Shown here: piece after piece, positions 58,696 through 64,000 of the stretch | Layout of the letters: every line of letters starts with the position of its first letter | Numbering within the stretch: position 1 is the first letter of the stretch | Origin: Mercurialis annua | Taxonomy: Eukaryota > Streptophyta > Magnoliopsida > Malpighiales > Euphorbiaceae | NCBI RefSeq assembly: GCF_937616625.2 | Contig: NC_065570.1 | Coordinates: 10,860,001 to 10,924,000, forward strand | Length of the DNA: 64,000 nucleotides | Reading direction: 5' to 3' | Translations under genes and position numbers: made by a program | The notes under the pieces: generated by a model | The model's input: only the letters and a program-made list of their open reading frames with translations | What the model was told of the DNA's origin: nothing | Databases searched by the model: none

Positions 58696-60530
58696 GATTA
58701 ATTAATTTTAAGGTCCCTTAATTTTACGGATTTTATTTGTCTGATTTTTAAATTTTCATATGATAACTTTATATCTTCTGTTTATCTGATCGATCTCCAA
58801 ATTTTTATTTACGTATTTCTGAATTTTGATTTTTCGCTTATTCAGGTCCTAAAGAACATAAAATTAAGACATCAGATAAATAAAAAATACAAAATTGAAG
58901 GATCAGATAAAGAAAAAACGTAAAATTAAAAGACCAGACAAATAAAAAAATATAAAATTAAATTAAATAAAAAAACATAAAGTTAGAAACATATAAAAGT
59001 TCAGGGGTTTTTGACATATTTGTGTCTCATATACACAAATATTCCGGATTTGTGCCTCCCACCCCCAGCCCGCTATCTGAGATAGGGGCTGCTCTTTTTT
59101 AGAACCAGCCCGCCATATGAGATGGCGGGCTGGTGCCTGATCCCCAATCATTGGGGATCAGCTCAATGATTGGGGAGAGAGTAATTAACTCTCTCCCCAA
59201 TCATTTGAAGCAGATAATGATTGGGCAATAACTGCCCAATCAGTTTGTTTTTTTTTAAAAAAAACTCTTATTTAACCAATGAATTGTAATTTACTTAAAC
59301 TATTTTCGGGTTATTTTCGAACACTTCCGAGCGTTATTTTATAAAACAAATTTAAAGAATAGTGTAGTTGACCTTTCAAACTTTATAAATGTCATTTGTA
59401 ATTATTGTTTGTACCAATCTAAATAAGAGTTTTAATTGATAAAAAAAGGTAGAAAAAAACCTGATTTGAATATGAAAATTTAACAAGTTAAGTTTGACGT
59501 TAATTTTGAAGATCTTACAAATGTCGAATAAAGTTCGAGTAAAAATGAAAGTCGTAGACGGTGGTGCGGTCTATATTAATATCCAATTTATTTTAAGTTA
59601 GATCTATTTTAATTAAGTGATTTTAATAGTTAAATTTGCCTAATAATTTAGTATTGGATTAATTGATTATAGGTTAAATTTTCGTAATTCACGCTTTTAG
59701 TAAAAAACACGACATTGCTATGCTATACTTTTTAAAAATAGATTAACAAATTTAGGGTTTATGATTTTAATTGTTATGAAGTGTTTTTACTGTTTTTAAG
59801 CATTTAAAAGCCTTTTTAAACGCTTTTGTCGTTATGAATTTTTCAAATATCAGATAATAATAAATCACTAGGTTTTGTAAATAATTATAAAAAAGCCATA
59901 CAAAGAAATTAAAATAAATCAAATAATCAAAAATATGTGTACAACAATAAAAAAAAGGTATAAAATACAACTAAATGTTTGTTCTATCTGGGGTCCGTAA
60001 GAGTGTCCTCAGATAATAACAATTTTTTTTCCCTCTCTAACAATTTTTTTATCTGTGTTTGAATAGGTGAGTGCTGAAGCACTCACCTATTTATAGCAAA
60101 GCAGCCCGCCATATGAGATAGCGGGCTGCTTTGCCCAGTGATTCCCTGCAACAGCAAGGAATCGTTTGACTGACCAGCTGGTCAGTCAAATGATTCCCTG
60201 CTGTTGCAGGGAATCACTCACCAGCCCGCCATATGAGATGGCGGGCTGGTAGCTAATTACGCTAATCACCGTAATTAGCTACCAGCCCGCCATCTCATAT
60301 GGCGGGCTGGTTCTAAAAAAGAGCAGCCCGCTATCTCAGATAGCGGGTTGGGGGTGGGAGGCACAAATCCGGAATATTTGTGTCTATGAGACACAATTAT
60401 GTCAAAAACTTAAAGTTCAGAATCCAAAAAAAAAAAACCTAATGTTAAGGAATGAGATAAAATCAAATGAAAATTCACAAATTGGATAAACATAACTCGT
60501 AAAATTGAGGGACCTTAGTATAGATTAATC
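58696..60530. mobile_element. TIR element hosting the Mutator-like element
   Basis: The left end (GATTAATTAATTTTAAGGTC, CCTTAATTTTACGG) and the reverse complement of the right end (GATTAATCTATACTAAGGTC, CCTCAATTTTACGAG) match over 80 bp or more. Without the inserted element and its TSD it would be about 420 bp. Non-coding. Confidence 0.65.
59005..60411. mobile_element. Mutator-like non-autonomous element built of hairpins (1407 bp)
   Basis: Flanked by the 9-bp direct repeat AAAGTTCAG (58,996-59,004 and 60,412-60,420), the duplication size typical of Mutator-like elements. TIRs of about 125 bp (GTTTTTGACATA, GTGTCTCATA, ACACAAATATTCCGGATTTG) themselves contain GC-rich palindromes (arms AGCCCGCCAT/ATGGCGGGCT). 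Further hairpins: CTGATCCCCAAT/ATTGGGGATCAG, TGATTGGGGAGAG/CTCTCCCCAATCA, TGATTGGGCA/TGCCCAATCA, AATAGGTGAGTGCT/AGCACTCACCTATT, GCAAAGCAGCCCGC/GCGGGCTGCTTTGC, and two ~41-bp-arm hairpins at 60,140-60,221 and 60,220-60,309. No transposase is visible. Confidence 0.82.
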
Positions 60531-61140
60531 AAAAATAAACCCATCCTTTGATTACTCTTTATAAACACCATATACCCACCGACCAACCAGAACATTATGA
60601 TGATTTTTTTGCTAATGTGTGGATTCTTGACTCTTGACGGTTTGAATTGAATTGGGTTTGCCTTCCTTTTTATTTCTTGGTTTTTGCAAAAGCTAAAATA
60701 CTATCAGATTCCTTTCTTTCATCAGTTCATCATCACCTATTTATTATTAATCATTTTAATTATATATATTCTTTAGCTAGCCAGACCAAAGAAGTTTCTT
60801 AGACAGACATTGGGGGTGGCAGAAGTATTTCCTTTCCTTTTATGTTTTCTTTTGTTATTTCAAGGACTAAATTGCTCTAATAATTAGTATTTATCTGTCT
60901 TTTGTAAATTTTCTAAAAGGTCGTCACCATTTGTTGAACTTTACCATGCTATAGACCAGCTTTGTTATTTTAGTAGAAAATTCGTTTAAGAAAAAGTTTT
61001 TTTTACAGCTATTTTGTTTTTACCATCAAATGCAAGTGCTTATAATATATATATTCATCAGATGATGATAAATGGTCATAATAATATTTACTTTATTCAA
61101 AATAAAATTATGTGATATATAAAAACTAATATATGATTAA

Positions 61141-61400
61141 GCAGGGGCGAAACTAGAAATTCAACTCGGAAGGGTCGAAATTTTTACACTCGGCTATTTA
61201 GAAAAATAAAAAGATAAATAGCATTTGTAGAGGCGGTTTTAACCGCCCCTACAAGGAAAACACCGCCCCAATAACTTATTGGGGCGGCTTTTAGGGGCAG
61301 TTATAACCGCCCCTACATAAAAAAAACTGTATTGTTTTCATTTTCTTTGGCGAGGAGGGCCAGCCAACCCTATCGACCCTCCCCTAGGTCCGCCACTGTA
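61141..61400. mobile_element. hAT-like MITE carrying a nested palindrome trio
   Basis: The left end CAGGGGCGAAACTAG and the reverse complement of the right end CAGTGGCGGACCTAG are the familiar hAT-type terminus. The flanking 8 bp (TGATTAAG / TAATCGAG) are only similar. Inside, at 61,215-61,318, three palindromes lie side by side: TGTAGAGGCGGTT/AACCGCCCCTACA, CCGCCCCAATAA/TTATTGGGGCGG, and TAGGGGCAGTT/AACCGCCCCTA. Confidence 0.6.
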
Positions 61401-61664
61401 ATCGAGCCTTTAAATAGTATACATAAAATATTTTTTTGGTATAAAGTACTACGTAAAAATTAAGTAATTTAGAGTTGAAATATGATAAATCCATAAAGAA
61501 TAAAATTAAATTGATACATGCTTTTTTTTCTTCCAAATTGATATATTCTATATTAAATTTTATTTTAATATCAAACTATTATTTAAATAATTAAATGATA
61601 TTTAAATTTTTATAATTATTGAAAAGACAATAAAAGAAAAAACAGTAATTAAAATTTGTGGAGT

Positions 61665-61790
61665 TACTAATTTTTTTTTTTTTTTGTGAATATATGTATA
61701 TTAAAACCTTAAGAAGTGGCAAAAATCTAAACCCAGAGCTTTCGCACAAAAAGTGGCACGCAAGACGACACACTAGAGGCTACTCACTCT
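61665..61790 (-). mobile_element. LINE 3'-end fragment with poly(A)
   Basis: On the minus strand: CTAGTGTGTCGTCTTGCGTG, CCACTTTTTGTGCGAAAGCT, then AGTGGC-type sequence and an A-run (the T-run at 61,671-61,684 on plus). It matches the 3' end of the LINE at 15,484-15,600 (TAGTGTGTCATTTTGTATGT, GCCATTTCTTGTGCGAAAGC). Severely 5'-truncated copy. Confidence 0.7.
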
Positions 61791-63682
61791 ATTAATAAGA
61801 TATGTTTCTTAATATTTGTGTTCGTATTAAATTGTCTACTAATTTATAACATAAATCTATATATTTATATAATTAAAAAGGACAAAGAAAATCTTCCAAT
61901 TTCAATTTCAATAAATGAAGCATTTTCATGAATTCTCATCAAATAAAATATTCTTAAATATTTCAACTATTTATTTAAGATATTTATATTAATTTTATAT
62001 TTTAAATGACTTTTTAATTTATATACATTTTTTAATCTCTATAAACTATCTATATTATTTACTTTAAAACAATATATTTCTTAATATCACTTGGAATTAT
62101 CCGGATATGTAATTTCATAGATCAAAAACCTAATTTTATGTTTAGTTCATAAATGTTCTGATCAGTTTTTAATTTGAATTTTAAACAAATTGTTTTAAAG
62201 TCCTACTTAACGTTATTAAAAAAATCGAACCCTCATTCAACACATTTTTGTTTTTCCATTTCTCATGTTGTCTTGGAAAATACATGAATCGACAAAGAAT
62301 CTAATTTTATATTTTTTTTATAACATTCAGTTTCAAACTGAAATAAATCATTCATATTCAAATTGAATAAAATGTTATGTGTATGTTATGTATCGTCCAC
62401 ATCAGCAAAAGTAACAGTGAAATAAATTCTTTAAAAGAGGGTCAATTTTTTTTTTAATAATACCAAGTACTATTTTAAAATAAAAAATAAAAATGATCAA
62501 AGTATATTTGACCAAAAATAAAATTGCGGTGGGCTAAATTGTTTTTTTATTGAGTCGATAGTATATGAAATTTAAGTATTGTCATCGCCATTTTATTGGT
62601 ACATTCTATTTGTTAAAATAATTATTATTTATTTACTAGAATCATTTTTTTGTATCTTTTTTCATAATAAATTGCTAAAAATATCATACTTTTAAGATTA
62701 ATTATTGAAGATAGTACAAATAAAATAATCAAATTACAATATACTAAATTTGTGACTTACCGTGAGTAGAGTAAGTTTTGGGGGCGCTCGTCCAGACACA
62801 TGGTTAACCAATGATCTGGTGGATTTTGAAAATAATGGAATTGCCACCTATCTCAGTTAGAAAATACTTTTTTATATCGATTAGACAACCTCACACGCTT
62901 TTGAGTGAGTTCATCGTGCATATGATCAAAAGAACGGTTTCATGGACATCACTAAAACTCTTGTACTTGACTTATTGATCATATCGATTTAGAAGATATA
63001 TCCGGAATATCTCATCTCAACATATAAAAAATCCACAAGATAAAGCGCTTGAAAATAAAAAGGTCTAAAAAACTGGAAATAGAAAAACTGGAAAACATGC
63101 ATGACGCTCATGACTCGATCTAGACTAGCATGTGAACAAGTAGAAATGGCTCCTAAACAAGCATCTAATCCTGAGTTTTCTATCATATAACAGACATAGT
63201 TGGATTTAGTTGGATTTTATTCTATTTTTCATGCACAAAACCTAGACTGGATGTATATCTGAGATTGATTTTATGTTTGTCATCTTAAATGCCTATACAA
63301 CCTTTAATTACAGTTTTAGCAGTTCTAAGATTTTTAGGTGATTTGTTAGATTTAAAGCTAATTAATGTGTTTATCTGATTAAACTTGTTAAATGATGGAT
63401 CTGGATATGCTTGAAAAGTGATAAACAATTTAAAAGTACCCATTTGTAGGTGATATATATGCAAGGAAAGAAATATTTTGAACCTTGAACTTCTATATAA
63501 ATGGTTATGGAAACTTAGCTTCTCATATCAGAATTCACTTTGGTTCAAAACTGTTTCAATTTGTTATTCCCTACACAATTGGAACTCTTTATTATTTGGA
63601 GACGTCAAACATCTTTCTCATATTTAGAAAGGTATTAGGAAAGCTTTTTGCATTGATAAGGTTGTTTGGGATATTTTTATTG
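61791..63682. other. Intergenic, possible old repeat at 62,760-63,190
   Basis: AT-rich without a supported gene. Between 62,760 and 63,190 the sequence is less AT-rich (GGGGGCGCTCGTCCAGACAC, ATGATCTGGTGGATTTTGAA), and on the minus strand an open frame includes LGAISTCSHASLDRVMSVMH. It may be a fragment of an old retroelement, but no motif proves this. Confidence 0.4.
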
Positions 63683-64000
63683 CACTACTAGAAAACAGTC
63701 GATTACCGACGGATTTTAGCGACGAATTTTTGTCGCTAAAAATCATCCCGTCAATTTGTTTTCACTTTTAGCGATATATTTAGTAATTCGTTGCTAAAAG
63801 TAGTACATTTACTGACGGATTACAAAATATGTCGCTAAATGCTTATTTTTAGCGACGGATTCCACAATCCGTCGCTAAATAATTTTTAATTAAAACAATA
63901 ATTTATTAAAAAAATAATTATTTATTACAAAATAATTATTTATTACAAAATAATTATTTATTACAAAATAATTATTTATTACAAAATTATTATTTATTAA
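63683..64000 (+). mobile_element. CACTA (En/Spm-type) transposon, terminal part cut by the window edge
   Basis: Starts CACTACTAGAAAA, the standard CACTA terminus. Subterminal repeats follow in both orientations: GACGGATTTTAGCGACG, TTTTTGTCGCTAAAA, TTTTTAGCGACGGATT, ATCCGTCGCTAAAT. From 63,911 an 18-bp unit (ATAATTATTTATTACAAA) is repeated to the end of the window. No transposase is reached. Confidence 0.82.
63911..64000. repeat. 18-bp tandem repeat inside the CACTA element
   Basis: ATAATTATTTATTACAAA repeats with starts at 63,914, 63,932 and 63,950 and continues to the window end, about five copies. Confidence 0.85.

Noticed and set aside
58963..59151. 62-codon minus-strand frame at the end of the Mutator-like element
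   Set aside because: It runs through TIR palindromes and has no transposase feature.
62989..63186. 65-codon minus-strand frame as a gene
   Set aside because: Some protein-like character (STCSHASLDRVMSV) but no start context, partner exon or domain. Kept only as a possible old repeat.

Overview
The window looks like AT-rich nuclear DNA of a flowering plant, most likely a eudicot (inference). Two genes have intron-exon structures with GT-AG junctions and plant-type protein sequence. Most of the rest is nested transposable elements, and I see no prokaryotic gene organisation, CRISPR array, rRNA or tRNA gene. The species cannot be named from the sequence.

Layout. Positions 1-9.3 kb hold the two host genes, both on the minus strand: a two-exon gene (705-2777, 192 aa) and a five-exon gene (5615-9042, 317 aa). 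A MITE (3248-3622) and a tRNA-derived SINE with 14-bp target duplications (4571-4720) lie between them. Positions 9.3-21.5 kb are intergenic. They hold a 1.9-kb inverted repeat with long arms, several MITEs, a perfect 239-bp tandem duplication, and a dead LINE split by a 1512-bp solo LTR with TSD GCATT.

Positions 21,543-40,345 are one Ty3/gypsy element (A, Tat-like), bounded by 632/633-bp LTRs and TSD GTTCT. It has only gag and protease, with two nonsense codons, plus an antisense gene of the 'putative gypsy type transposon' kind. A second gypsy element on the minus strand (B, 3.67-kb LTRs, TSD ACTTA) inserted into that antisense reading frame. The locus then duplicated through a 5-nt microhomology, and one B copy collapsed to a solo LTR. 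This gives an 8,114-bp-offset repeat (25,857-30,977 and 33,971-39,091).

Positions 42.5-53.9 kb hold a dead Ty1/copia element (D) interrupted exactly at its protease motif by a third gypsy element (C, 43,795-53,042, 2.36-kb LTRs, TSD ATATG). C encodes a peculiar acidic Gag-like protein and no pol. B and C are related: their LTR ends, PPT and initiator-Met-tRNA PBS match, and they share a structured region in the 3' part of the LTR.

Positions 54-64 kb are intergenic, with several TIR elements, some nested. They include a 1407-bp Mutator-like element (9-bp TSD) built largely of hairpins, and the first 318 bp of a CACTA element at the window edge.

The most interesting signals are: (i) a series of hairpins in the B LTR whose loop sequence is constant while the stems change on both sides together, with a matching hairpin in element C; (ii) ten consecutive CpG-rich palindromes in the C LTR; (iii) the palindrome-within-palindrome Mutator-like element; (iv) the readable recombination history of the A/B locus.
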